NCBI RefSeq assembly: GCF_946480185.1
Contig: NZ_CAMLIG010000018.1
Span: 20,748 to 84,747 of the forward strand
Length of the DNA stretch: 64,000 bases
Direction of reading: 5' to 3'
DNA from: an uncultured Pedobacter sp.
Lineage (GTDB): Bacteria > Bacteroidota > Bacteroidia > Sphingobacteriales > Sphingobacteriaceae
Shown: positions 1-8,098 of the stretch, piece after piece
Numbering within the stretch: the first letter of the stretch is position 1
Layout of the letters: each line of letters begins with the position of its first letter
The notes under the pieces: model-generated
What the model saw: only the letters and a program-made list of their open reading frames with translations
Told to the model about the DNA's origin: nothing
The model's database searches: none
Made by a program: the position numbers and the translations under genes

Positions 1-1005
1 AAAAAGGTAAATGTAAAAAAAATAACGCTTACAAATTCAACTTTCTGGACTTTGCATATTGCAGATTGTGACGGTGTTTTGGTAGATGGTATTCGGTTAT
101 GGACAAATATGTTAGTGCCCAATGCAGATGGGATTGATGTGACCAGTAGCTCTAATGTGATCATCGCCAATTCCGATATTCGGTCGGGCGATGATGCCAT
201 AGTTGTTGTGGGTTACGACCATCATTTTGAAATCCCAGGTTACAAAGGAATTAAAAAAGATTGCGAAAATATCGCGATTAGCAACTGTAATCTACAATCA
301 AACTCCAGTGCTATCAGGATTGGCTTTTTAGACCAAAACAACGTTAAAAATATCCAGATTAACAACGTAAACATTACCAACTCAAACCGGGGAATAGGCA
401 TATTTTTAAGAGACCGCGGAAATGTAGAAAACATCAATATCTCTAATGTTTATATCCAAACAAAATTAAGCACCGGCGATTGGTGGGGAAACGGCGAACC
501 TATCCACATTTCGGCAATTCGCGGTAATCCGGATGCTAAACTAGGAAAAATAAAAAATGTAAATTTCAGCAACATCATCTGCGAAGGCGAAAACGGAATT
601 TTGGTTTACGGTACGGATGAAAGCAGAATAGAAAACCTTTCATTTAAAGACATCACTTTTAAAATTATCGATAGTAAACTGAATGCCGTTGCCGGAGGAA
701 ATGTGGATTTAAGGGCGCAGTTAGACCCAAAGAAACAAATTTTTGCTCAGGATATTCCAGGTTTATATGCTCAAAAAGTAGATGGCTTAAAAATAGAAGA
801 TTTTACATTGGAATGGATGCCAAACCTTCCAACGTTTTTTACAAACGCAGTTGTTGTAAATGATTTTAAAAGCTTATCCATTACCAGCTTCCGCGGAAAA
901 GCTTCTCCGTCAAATAAATTACTAAAGCCCATTAGTTTAAAAAATGGGAACGGATTTTTTACGGATGTGCAAAGCAGTAAAGTGGTCAAACAAAATGTAA
1001 AATAA
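1..1005 (+). CDS. GH28 family polygalacturonase-like glycosidase, 5' end outside the window
   Basis: The frame is open from base 1, so the N-terminus, including any signal peptide, lies outside the window. The visible 334 codons form a right-handed parallel beta-helix with many N-rich rungs. GH28 landmarks are present: a WTLHI segment, NADGIDV (the N-x-D motif), SGDDAIVV (the Asp pair) and SAIRIG, corresponding to the family's R-I-K/G site. GH28 enzymes hydrolyse galacturonan or rhamnogalacturonan by inversion. The canonical GHG segment of endo-polygalacturonases is replaced by SNSSAIRIG, which suits exo-acting or rhamnogalacturonan-type members; the exact substrate is open. It is the first visible gene of a tightly packed + strand run, 5 bp before the GH26 gene, and is probably periplasmic or surface-exposed. 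Confidence 0.9.
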   Translation, partial: KKVNVKKITLTNSTFWTLHIADCDGVLVDGIRLWTNMLVPNADGIDVTSSSNVIIANSDIRSGDDAIVVVGYDHHFEIPGYKGIKKDCENIAISNCNLQSNSSAIRIGFLDQNNVKNIQINNVNITNSNRGIGIFLRDRGNVENINISNVYIQTKLSTGDWWGNGEPIHISAIRGNPDAKLGKIKNVNFSNIICEGENGILVYGTDESRIENLSFKDITFKIIDSKLNAVAGGNVDLRAQLDPKKQIFAQDIPGLYAQKVDGLKIEDFTLEWMPNLPTFFTNAVVVNDFKSLSITSFRGKASPSNKLLKPISLKNGNGFFTDVQSSKVVKQNVK

Positions 1006-1010
1006 ATTTA

Positions 1011-2036
1011 ATGAGGAATTGTTTGGTAGCGGTGTTTTGTTTGCTCATTTGTAGTTATAAAACAAGTGCCCAGCAGGTTTTACCAGTTAACAAAAACGCA
1101 AGCAAAGAAACCAGGGATTTATTAAAATACCTGTATCAAATAAACGGGAAAAAGACCCTTTATGGCATGCACAATATCATTGGCGGAATGTCAAAAGCTG
1201 CCGATAGCATTTATACAGTTACCGGTAAATACCCCGCAATATGGGGAGGAGATTTTGGCTTTGCCGATGAGAACCACGACATCGACAACATTAAATACCG
1301 CCCTTTACTGGTTCCAGAAATTAAGAAGCAATATGCCAGAGGTGCAATCATTGTGCTATCTTACCATCAGGCAAATCCTGCTTTGGGCGAGCCAACTCCT
1401 TTCAAGGGCGGAATCATCAGCCAGTTAACGGATGAACAATGGACAGAACTGACCACGCTGGGCACACCGCTATACAAAAAATGGACGGCCCAAATGGATT
1501 TAATTGCCGTTTATTTTAAGGAATTACAGGAAGCTAAAATCCCTGTAATTTTTAGGCCTTATCACGAAATGAACGGCAACTGGTTTTGGTGGGGACACCG
1601 GAAAGGCGAGGATGGTTTTAAAGCATTATGGCGTCAGCTTTATGATTATTACACCAACCATCATCACTTAAATAACATTCTTTGGGCCTGGACACCCGAC
1701 AAACCTTGGGATGATGTTGCGGATTATTATCCTACTGGCAATACTGTTGACATTTTAGGTTGCGATATTTATCCGATGAAAGATTCTACAACCGTTTACC
1801 CGCAAGCATTTTACGATAGAATGTTGAAATTGGCGAACGGAAAACCATTAGCTTTAACAGAAAACAGCGTTTTGCCAAGTAAAAGATTGCTAAAAAATCA
1901 GCCATGGGTTTGGATGATGAGCTGGGGAAAAATGGTTTTCAATGCCAATACAAAGCAAGAAATCATAGAAGGTTTGGATTCAAAACAGATGCTGATGCTG
2001 AATGAACTTCCACGAAAAATTAGAAAACATAAGTGA
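1011..2036 (+). CDS. GH26 beta-mannanase-type endo-glycosidase, secreted
   Basis: 341 aa with a signal peptide ending near SAQQ. The body is a clan-A TIM barrel of GH26 type. The motif RPYHEMNGNWFWWG carries the likely acid/base Glu186, and ALTENS carries the likely nucleophile Glu284. WGGDFGF and SYHQANP are further family-like segments. GH26 enzymes are mainly beta-1,4-mannanases, with some beta-1,3-xylanases, so 'mannanase' is the family default and not proven. It starts 5 bp after the GH28 stop and ends 7 bp before the next gene, so it is cotranscribed. Length is close to a single catalytic domain without a binding module. Confidence 0.9.
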   Translation: MRNCLVAVFCLLICSYKTSAQQVLPVNKNASKETRDLLKYLYQINGKKTLYGMHNIIGGMSKAADSIYTVTGKYPAIWGGDFGFADENHDIDNIKYRPLLVPEIKKQYARGAIIVLSYHQANPALGEPTPFKGGIISQLTDEQWTELTTLGTPLYKKWTAQMDLIAVYFKELQEAKIPVIFRPYHEMNGNWFWWGHRKGEDGFKALWRQLYDYYTNHHHLNNILWAWTPDKPWDDVADYYPTGNTVDILGCDIYPMKDSTTVYPQAFYDRMLKLANGKPLALTENSVLPSKRLLKNQPWVWMMSWGKMVFNANTKQEIIEGLDSKQMLMLNELPRKIRKHK

Positions 2037-2043
2037 TACCGCC

Positions 2044-3021
2044 ATGAATAAATTAATAAAAGTTTTTTGCTTTATTTTCCTTTTACTAAGCTCAACTCAA
2101 GTTTTTGCACAAAAAAACTTTTTAAAAAGCCTTAAATCTCCCATCATTTTTAAAGGAAATGATTCGATAGCTTACCGTGACCCAGCGGTTTTGTTTCACG
2201 ATAAAACAATGTATCTCTTTTTTACATTAGTGCGTACGGAAGCAGGGTATGTGTATTCTTACACCGCCATGAGCAAATCCAAGGATTTAAAAAACTGGTC
2301 GCCAATAAAAATCATCTCGCCCAGAGATATGTCCCTGAATTTTTCAAGCCCGGGAAATGTGATAAAATTTAATAACGAATGGGTTTTATGCCTACAAACT
2401 TATCCCCGCCCAAATTATAAGGTTAGCCAAATGCCCCGTTTTGGAAGTGGCGATGCCCGTTTGTACCTTATGCGCAGTAAAGATTTAGAAAACTGGAGTA
2501 CACCCGAGATTATGAAAGTTAAAGGCCCAGAAGTGTCTTTTAAAGACATGGGTCGGATGATTGATCCTTATTTGCTGGAAGATAAAAATGAACTCGGAAA
2601 ATGGTGGTGTTTTTATAAACAGAATGGCGTAAGCATGTCTTACAGTTACGATTTGCGTAAATGGAACTTTGTTGGTTATACCGAATCTGGTGAAAATACT
2701 TCTGTTTTGCATGAAAATGGAGAATATATTTTATTCCATTCGCTTAAAAATGGTATTGGCATCAAAAAATCAAAAGACCTAAAAACTTGGGAAGATTGGG
2801 GTAATTTGATTACCCTTGGACAAAAAAATTGGGACTGGGCAAAAGGGAGAATTACAGCAGGAACTGTAATCAACTTAAAAAACAATAAACATTTTGGGAA
2901 ATACGTAATGTTTTTCCACGGCTCTGGACCAAAAACCGAAGAAGAAGGAGATTTTGATAAAAATGCTTCCATCGGGATAGCGTGGAGCGATGATTTAACA
3001 AATTGGAATTGGCCTAAATAA
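2044..3021 (+). CDS. Secreted five-bladed beta-propeller glycoside hydrolase (GH43-like)
   Basis: 325 aa from the ATG at 2044. A start at 2002 would overlap the GH26 gene and put 14 residues ahead of a clear signal peptide (MNKLIKVFCF to VFAQ), so 2044 is chosen. Propeller signs are YRDPAVLFHDKTMYLFF, repeated S-K-D-L-(K/E)-N-W blades, DPYLLEDKN, and an acidic residue in each expected blade. This is the clan F/J/GH117/GH130-like fold used by arabinofuranosidases, xylosidases and related enzymes. I cannot fix the family; GH43-like is the closest fit from the DPAV and DPYLLED motifs. It lies between GH26 and GH43 in the same operon, 9 bp before the next start. It is likely a periplasmic side-chain-trimming enzyme. 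Confidence 0.75.
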   Translation: MNKLIKVFCFIFLLLSSTQVFAQKNFLKSLKSPIIFKGNDSIAYRDPAVLFHDKTMYLFFTLVRTEAGYVYSYTAMSKSKDLKNWSPIKIISPRDMSLNFSSPGNVIKFNNEWVLCLQTYPRPNYKVSQMPRFGSGDARLYLMRSKDLENWSTPEIMKVKGPEVSFKDMGRMIDPYLLEDKNELGKWWCFYKQNGVSMSYSYDLRKWNFVGYTESGENTSVLHENGEYILFHSLKNGIGIKKSKDLKTWEDWGNLITLGQKNWDWAKGRITAGTVINLKNNKHFGKYVMFFHGSGPKTEEEGDFDKNASIGIAWSDDLTNWNWPK

Positions 3022-3030
3022 ACGAAAGAT

Positions 3031-4491
3031 ATGAGTTTAAAAATCTTTAAAAACCAATTGCTAACAGCCATTATTTTGGCAATTGCTTTTAACAGCTTTG
3101 CACAAAACCCAGATCAGTCTGTAATCAATTTATGGACTAAAAAGGATTTGAAATTTGATAGCCCAAAAACCGGAAACCCGTTGTTGCAGGGCTATTTTGC
3201 CGATCCTACAATTATTGAAAGCAAGGGCACATTTTACATTTACGCTACCAGCGATATGCCAAGTTGGAACGATATTACAAAGCTTGCAGTTTGGACTTCT
3301 ACAGATTTTGTGAACTGGAAATGCGATTACTTGAACTGGCCTACTAAAGAACAATGCGTAAGTAATACTGGAACACCTTCAGGTGTTTGGGCACCAAGCT
3401 TAATTAAATCGCCGAATGGCAAGTTTTACATGTATGTAACTGTTGGTCAAGAGATTTGGGTTGGCGTTGCCAATAGCCCGATCGGACCATGGAAAAATGC
3501 TAAAGCAGATAATACTCCGCTGGTACGTCACAAAGAATATTATTATGTGGAAACCATTGATGCAGAATGTTTTGTGGATGATGATGGGCAGGCATATCTT
3601 TATTGGGGTTCTTCTGATAGCGGACGTGATATTGAAGGCAGATGTTTGGGCGTAAAACTAAATGCAGATATGATTTCGTTTGCCGAAATGCCAAAAGATG
3701 TAACTCCTCCGCATTATTTTGAAGGACCGTACATGTTTAAAAAGAATGGCGAATATTATTTTTCTTATTCGTGGGGGAAAACTTGGGACGAAACTTATCA
3801 AATTCGTTATGCCACCGGTCCCACACCTTTTGGGCCTTGGAAAGAAGGAATGGTGCGCCCCATTTTAAGTACAGATGATGGCGACAATAAAATTAAATCA
3901 ACCGGGCACCATACCGTTTTAAAATTCAATGATAAATATTACATCGTTTATCACCGTTTTAATACTTTAGATAAGTACGATATTTCTCAAAAACTGCGAC
4001 AGGTAGCCGTTGACGAATTAAATTTTAACCCAGATGGTTCTTTACAAAGAGTAGTTACTACACATAGGGGAGTTGGCACTTTACAATCGGTTAAAACGGA
4101 ACCTAACTTGGCTTTTGGAGCTAAAGTTACAAGTTCCAGTGATTTAGATACCGTAGTAACCAAAGCAAAATTTGCAGTAGATGAAAACAACGGAACACTT
4201 TGGATTGGCGGAAAATATGCGCAAGAATGGCTTCAGTTAGATTTAGGGGAAGTAAAATTGTTTAACCAAATTCAGCTTTTTACCGAATTTCCCATCAAAG
4301 CCTATCAGTATAAAATTGAAGTTTCTGAAGATCATAAAATTTGGAAACTAGCTGATGACCAGTGGGAAAATACCAAAATTGGATCGCCTATAGTAAGTTC
4401 GTTAAAATATAAAGCTAGGTATATCCGCGTTATTTTAAGAAACGAAAAACAGAATACAAGACCAGGGATTTGGGAGGTTAAGGTTTATTAA
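3031..4491 (+). CDS. GH43 glycosidase with C-terminal CBM32 (F5/8 type C) domain
   Basis: 486 aa, signal peptide ending at SFAQ. Residues about 50-345 are a GH43 five-bladed propeller: GYFADPTI (general base Asp58), TIDAECFVDDDG (pKa-modulating Asp near 177) and FEGPYMFKKNGEYY (acid Glu231). Residues about 355-486 form an F5/8 type C / CBM32 beta-sandwich (EPNLAFGAKVTSSS at its start, WLQLDLGEV, RYIRVILR, WEVKVY at the end). GH43 members remove arabinofuranose, xylose or galactose; substrate not determined. Part of its codons (3345-3422) is repeated in decayed form just after the next gene (5613-5690), which marks a past duplication. Confidence 0.9.
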   Translation: MSLKIFKNQLLTAIILAIAFNSFAQNPDQSVINLWTKKDLKFDSPKTGNPLLQGYFADPTIIESKGTFYIYATSDMPSWNDITKLAVWTSTDFVNWKCDYLNWPTKEQCVSNTGTPSGVWAPSLIKSPNGKFYMYVTVGQEIWVGVANSPIGPWKNAKADNTPLVRHKEYYYVETIDAECFVDDDGQAYLYWGSSDSGRDIEGRCLGVKLNADMISFAEMPKDVTPPHYFEGPYMFKKNGEYYFSYSWGKTWDETYQIRYATGPTPFGPWKEGMVRPILSTDDGDNKIKSTGHHTVLKFNDKYYIVYHRFNTLDKYDISQKLRQVAVDELNFNPDGSLQRVVTTHRGVGTLQSVKTEPNLAFGAKVTSSSDLDTVVTKAKFAVDENNGTLWIGGKYAQEWLQLDLGEVKLFNQIQLFTEFPIKAYQYKIEVSEDHKIWKLADDQWENTKIGSPIVSSLKYKARYIRVILRNEKQNTRPGIWEVKVY

Positions 4492-4521
4492 ATTTATCCA
4501 TCAATCCTTAATGAAAAAGAC

Positions 4522-5625
4522 ATGAAGATTACCATAAAAATATTGTCCATACTATTATTAGCGAACGTATTAATGTCCGCTTGTAGCCCAAAAGTTGCTA
4601 AAAATCAAAAGCCCAGAGAAAAATGGACGGTTGAGCAGGCAAACAATTGGTATAAGCAGTGGGGCTGGTTACGTGGAGCAAATTTTATTCCAAGTACTGC
4701 TATTAATCAGTTAGAAATGTGGCAGGCAGCAACTTTTGATCCTGCGACTATCGATAGAGAATTAGGGTATGCAGAAGGCATCGGCATGAATTCCATGCGG
4801 GTTTACTTGCATCATATCGCTTGGCAACAAGATCCAAAAGGGTTTAAAAAAAGTGTTAATCAATATTTAGCTATAGCTGATAAGCATCAAATTTCTACAA
4901 TTTTGGTTTTTTTTGACGATTGCTGGAACGCAGAATATAAAGCAGGTAAACAACCTGCACCAAAACCCGGAATCCACAATTCGGGCTGGTTAAAAGATCC
5001 CGGAAATAGAATTTACAGAGAACCAAAATTGACAAACACTTTAGAAACCTATGTAAAAGATGTTTTGACCTCGTTTAAAAACGACAAACGTATTGTAATG
5101 TGGGATTTGTACAACGAACCGGGCGGACAAGGAATTGGAAATAAAAGTATGCCTTTATTGCAAAAAGTATTCGCTTGGGCCAGAACAATTAATCCTTCGC
5201 AACCATTAACCGCCGGCGTTTGGAACTGGGATTTAAAAGAACTTTCGGCATGGCAGATTACTAATTCAGACGTGGTAACTTATCATAATTATGGCAATGA
5301 GGTGGACCATCAGAAAACCATTGATGCTTTCAAAAACAAATACAAAGGGCCGCTTATTTGTACCGAATACATGGCCAGAAACAACGGAAGCAAGTTTTTT
5401 AACATTATGCCTATCCTAAAAAAACAAAATATTGGCGCGTACAACTGGGGCTTAGTAGCCGGAAAAACAAATACCGTTTATAAATGGGACACGCCAATAC
5501 CATCCGGCGAAGAACCTGAAATTTGGTTTCATGATATTTTTAGAAAAGACGGAACCCCTTACAGCCAGGCAGAAGTAGATTTGATTAAAAGCCTATCACT
5601 TCAACTGTCCAATAAAGAACAATGA
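4522..5625 (+). CDS. GH5-like (cellulase superfamily) glycosidase, lipoprotein
   Basis: 367 aa with a lipoprotein signal (lipobox LMSAC, Cys21), so it is probably anchored to a membrane. It is a clan-A TIM barrel: GWLRGANFIPS at the start, MRVYLHH, DLYNEPGG with acid/base Glu199, and ICTEYMA with nucleophile Glu282. Such proteins are usually annotated as cellulase-family or '1,4-beta-xylanase'-like enzymes; activity is unknown. Last gene of the first + strand run, 30 bp after GH43. The last four sense codons (NKEQ) and the stop lie inside a segment nearly identical to GH43 codons TKEQC, so the present stop codon seems to derive from a Cys codon of a duplicated GH43 copy. The native C-terminus may have been changed by a recombination. 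Confidence 0.85.
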   Translation: MKITIKILSILLLANVLMSACSPKVAKNQKPREKWTVEQANNWYKQWGWLRGANFIPSTAINQLEMWQAATFDPATIDRELGYAEGIGMNSMRVYLHHIAWQQDPKGFKKSVNQYLAIADKHQISTILVFFDDCWNAEYKAGKQPAPKPGIHNSGWLKDPGNRIYREPKLTNTLETYVKDVLTSFKNDKRIVMWDLYNEPGGQGIGNKSMPLLQKVFAWARTINPSQPLTAGVWNWDLKELSAWQITNSDVVTYHNYGNEVDHQKTIDAFKNKYKGPLICTEYMARNNGSKFFNIMPILKKQNIGAYNWGLVAGKTNTVYKWDTPIPSGEEPEIWFHDIFRKDGTPYSQAEVDLIKSLSLQLSNKEQ

Positions 5626-5690
5626 GTTAGTAATACTGGAACACCTTCAGGCGTTTGGGCATCAAGCTTAACTTGAACGCCGAATGACAA
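5613..5690 (+). pseudogene. Relic of a duplicated GH43 gene segment (copy of 3345-3422)
   Basis: These 78 bases align without gaps to bases 3345-3422 of the GH43 gene with about nine mismatches. Read in the GH43 frame they give NKEQ, stop, VSNTGTPSGVWASSLT, stop, TPNDK, against TKEQCVSNTGTPSGVWAPSLIKSPNGK split over the same positions. The frame is shared with the end of the GH5 gene. No flanking GH43 homology is seen, so this is a short recombination scar or the remnant of a deleted paralogue. Confidence 0.8.
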
Positions 5691-5971
5691 ATGATATTTT
5701 TTTTTCATACTTCTTTTGTCTATCAACTTCTTTTAAACCGAATAATTATTTATATTTCTTATGTTCTCCTAGTGAAATTTTTCCGTTTGTACAAAGCAAA
5801 ATGAAACTTCATTTCCCAATTTTAAAAATTGTCTGGACAGTGAAGTTTATAAACAAAAAATTGAATGAAATATAGTTTTTGGACTGAACTGATAAAATAC
5901 GTATCTATTTAAAATTAAAAAACAGGGAAACATTTCTGCTTCCCTGTTTTCCTTAAATAAATCACCAAGAG
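5691..5971. other. Intergenic region between convergent transcription units
   Basis: AT-rich stretch between the GH5 gene and the convergent beta-helix gene. It contains the shared terminator at 5919-5952. A 63-codon open frame begins at 5684 inside the GH43 relic, is rich in Phe and Ser, has no recognisable motif and is not called a gene. Confidence 0.6.
5919..5952. terminator. Bidirectional rho-independent terminator
   Basis: Perfect stem AAACAGGGA / TCCCTGTTT with a 12-nt loop, A-rich on the left and T-rich on the right. It lies between the convergent GH5 and beta-helix genes and could end both transcripts. Confidence 0.75.
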
Positions 5972-7666
5972 CTAAAGCCCTAATCCCCCATAGAATCCCA
6001 CATTTATAGGATTTGTCGTAGAAACCGCATTTCCAAAAAAGTCCTTACCTCCGTTAGTGCTCAATACCCTTCCCGAGGATAAAGCGACAGAACCACTTTT
6101 TAATTTGAAACCTTCGGGAGTGCCTGAACCGGTGTTAACAAATTTAACATCGCCGGCAATGTTGTGTGATTGGCTTGGCTGGTTTGCTGCGGTATTTTTA
6201 TAAAATGCATTATAGTCAAAGGTATTGTTTGTACTGCTACCTAAGTTATAGTTAGAATTAGTACCGGAATTATCGAATATATTATTGTAAAATTTAGTGC
6301 CATCTGGCCAATCACTTGTGCCTGCCCATGGGGTAAAAGAAAGTATGTTTACGCCGTCTTGACTAGGTCCTACGTCAAATGTGTTGTTATAAACGTGTAA
6401 ATCCGTACAGTGACCGTTAATCTGTATTAAAAATTTACCTGCATGCGGATGGGTGTGTTTTCCATCTTTAACAAACAGATTAAATCTAATCACCGTGCTT
6501 TGATTAAACACTCCATCACCTCCAGTTACCAATATCCCAAAATCATTTTCATGAAGGTAATTGTATTGTATTACTGTTCTTTTTGATCTAAAGTCGGCGT
6601 CAATCCCACCAGCGTCATGATCTCCATCATTTGCTTTTGTAAATCTACTTTCATTATATTGCCAAAGTGCATCATCAGTATTAAAATTAAAAGCAGCATT
6701 GCCAGTTGCCTTAATCGAACAGTGGTCAAACAGGTTATACTCCATTAAAGGTGCCGTAGCAACACGCATAATTAAGCCATGCCCTCCAGTATTTTCAAAA
6801 GTATTATGGCTAACGATTATATTGGTGGAAGGAGTCCAGTTGTTATTGCTAAACGCTGTCCGATCTGCCCAACTCGACTGCAAAAACATTCCAGTATGGT
6901 CTACATCACGAACGGTGCAGTAATCTACAAGTATATCGTTAAAATGTGTTGGAGTTGTATTGCCTGTAATTTCGAAATAAATACCACCGTTGTTTCTTGA
7001 ATAAATAGAAGAATTATCCATATATCCATTAATGCCATGAATTAGCAAACCATGTAAATAAATGTGATTAACTGTTCCGGCGTCTTCTGCGGCTATAAGA
7101 ATCCCTAATTTCTTACTATTGCTGTTTTCAACAATACCAGGATGGTCTACATTAGCATAGTTGTTGGTGTTGTCACTTTCCCAGTTTGCCAGGCTTTTTC
7201 CTCCTTCTTCACTTGCATTAAAGTTGGTAATCTCTAAGTCGTTAATTTCCCAATATTGTTGGTTATAAAGATAAACTGTTCCATTAGCTACACCATTGCC
7301 ATTGATAACCGGTTTTGATCCTGTATCGTAGCTATCTATTTTAATTGTGCTTCCGCTAATGCCAGATCCTTTGGGATGCAACTGTCCTGTCCAGTTTCCA
7401 CCAGATTTAAATCTTATCCGGTTACCGGCCACAAAGGTTACTGAGTTTACCTTTGCTAGCGTTTTCCAAGGATACTGTGTTGTAGTACCACTGTAAGAAT
7501 CGCTTCCGTTTACATTATCTACATAGTAAGTAGTTGTTGTAGAAAAGGTAGTGAGATCATCCTTAGCAGTACCATCTTGCGCTTTTTCTACTGATAATGT
7601 TGTTTTCTGACATGCCATAAAAGGCAAAATACTGGTTAACAAAACCAGTTTTTGATAATTTTTCAT
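5972..7666 (-). CDS. Right-handed parallel beta-helix lipoprotein, possible polysaccharide lyase or surface glycan binder
   Basis: 564 aa from the ATG at 7666; an in-frame start at 7705 would put 13 residues before a clean lipoprotein signal (MKNYQKLVLL, lipobox LPFMAC). After a linker, YYVDNVNGSDSYSG and PWKTLAKVN open a typical beta-helix protein, followed by many PbH1-type rungs with N-x-F repeats (NNIF, HNTF, YNTF, YNAF). This is the fold of pectate-lyase-like PLs and of GH28; I cannot identify a catalytic triad of a known PL family, so function is inferred from context. It is the only - strand gene in this part of the PUL and is divergent from the GH2-like gene at 8099. The GH88 gene downstream of 8099 would act on lyase products, which makes a lyase role attractive but unproven. 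Confidence 0.75.
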   Translation of the reverse strand: MKNYQKLVLLTSILPFMACQKTTLSVEKAQDGTAKDDLTTFSTTTTYYVDNVNGSDSYSGTTTQYPWKTLAKVNSVTFVAGNRIRFKSGGNWTGQLHPKGSGISGSTIKIDSYDTGSKPVINGNGVANGTVYLYNQQYWEINDLEITNFNASEEGGKSLANWESDNTNNYANVDHPGIVENSNSKKLGILIAAEDAGTVNHIYLHGLLIHGINGYMDNSSIYSRNNGGIYFEITGNTTPTHFNDILVDYCTVRDVDHTGMFLQSSWADRTAFSNNNWTPSTNIIVSHNTFENTGGHGLIMRVATAPLMEYNLFDHCSIKATGNAAFNFNTDDALWQYNESRFTKANDGDHDAGGIDADFRSKRTVIQYNYLHENDFGILVTGGDGVFNQSTVIRFNLFVKDGKHTHPHAGKFLIQINGHCTDLHVYNNTFDVGPSQDGVNILSFTPWAGTSDWPDGTKFYNNIFDNSGTNSNYNLGSSTNNTFDYNAFYKNTAANQPSQSHNIAGDVKFVNTGSGTPEGFKLKSGSVALSSGRVLSTNGGKDFFGNAVSTTNPINVGFYGGLGL

Positions 7667-8098
7667 GATGTTTAAAAATTTGTTAGTAATTGGATTAGTC
7701 GTCAAATTTCAGGATATGGGATCCTTTTTTAACAAGTACTAAGGTAGTAGATTGAAACACATATAGTTACTACATAAGTTTCTAACATGCAGGTGATATG
7801 TTACATACTAAGGTGTTGTATAATGGGGGTAATCTAAAAAGTCCTTTTAGCTAAAGACATTTATCGGCAGTTATAAAAGTCATTTTTACATTTAAATCAT
7901 TTTTCAGAATATTTCTCTAAGCAAACAGTATTTAAAATTTTATTGACGAATCCTGTTAAAACTTCTCTGAAATTTATAAAATGATATTTTCAAAGGGTAC
8001 TTATGTTTCATTTAGCAGGTATGAAACCCTTTTTAACTTCCTAAATTGCGCCATATAATTAATCTAAATTTAAACCACAATAAGCATATTATCGATTG
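7667..8098. promoter_or_regulatory. Divergent regulatory region with inverted repeat and TTTAGCAGG box
   Basis: 432 bp without a gene, between divergent PUL genes. At 7992-8034 there is an imperfect inverted repeat: AAAGGG and GTTTCA on the left mirrored by TGAAAC and CCTTT on the right. Inside its loop, at 8011-8020, sits TTTAGCAGGT, a 10-mer found identically at 32911-32920 and with one change at 36137-36146. A weak -7-like element TAAATTTA lies at 8065-8072, 44 bp downstream of the box. I infer an activator site for the PUL regulator. Confidence 0.45.

Noticed and set aside
2002..2043. Earlier start for the beta-propeller hydrolase
   Set aside because: It overlaps the GH26 coding sequence and places charged residues before a clean signal peptide at 2044.
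5684..5875. 63-codon open frame in the gap between convergent genes
   Set aside because: It starts inside the GH43 relic, is Phe/Ser-rich, lacks motifs and lies across the terminator side of the gap; chance frame.
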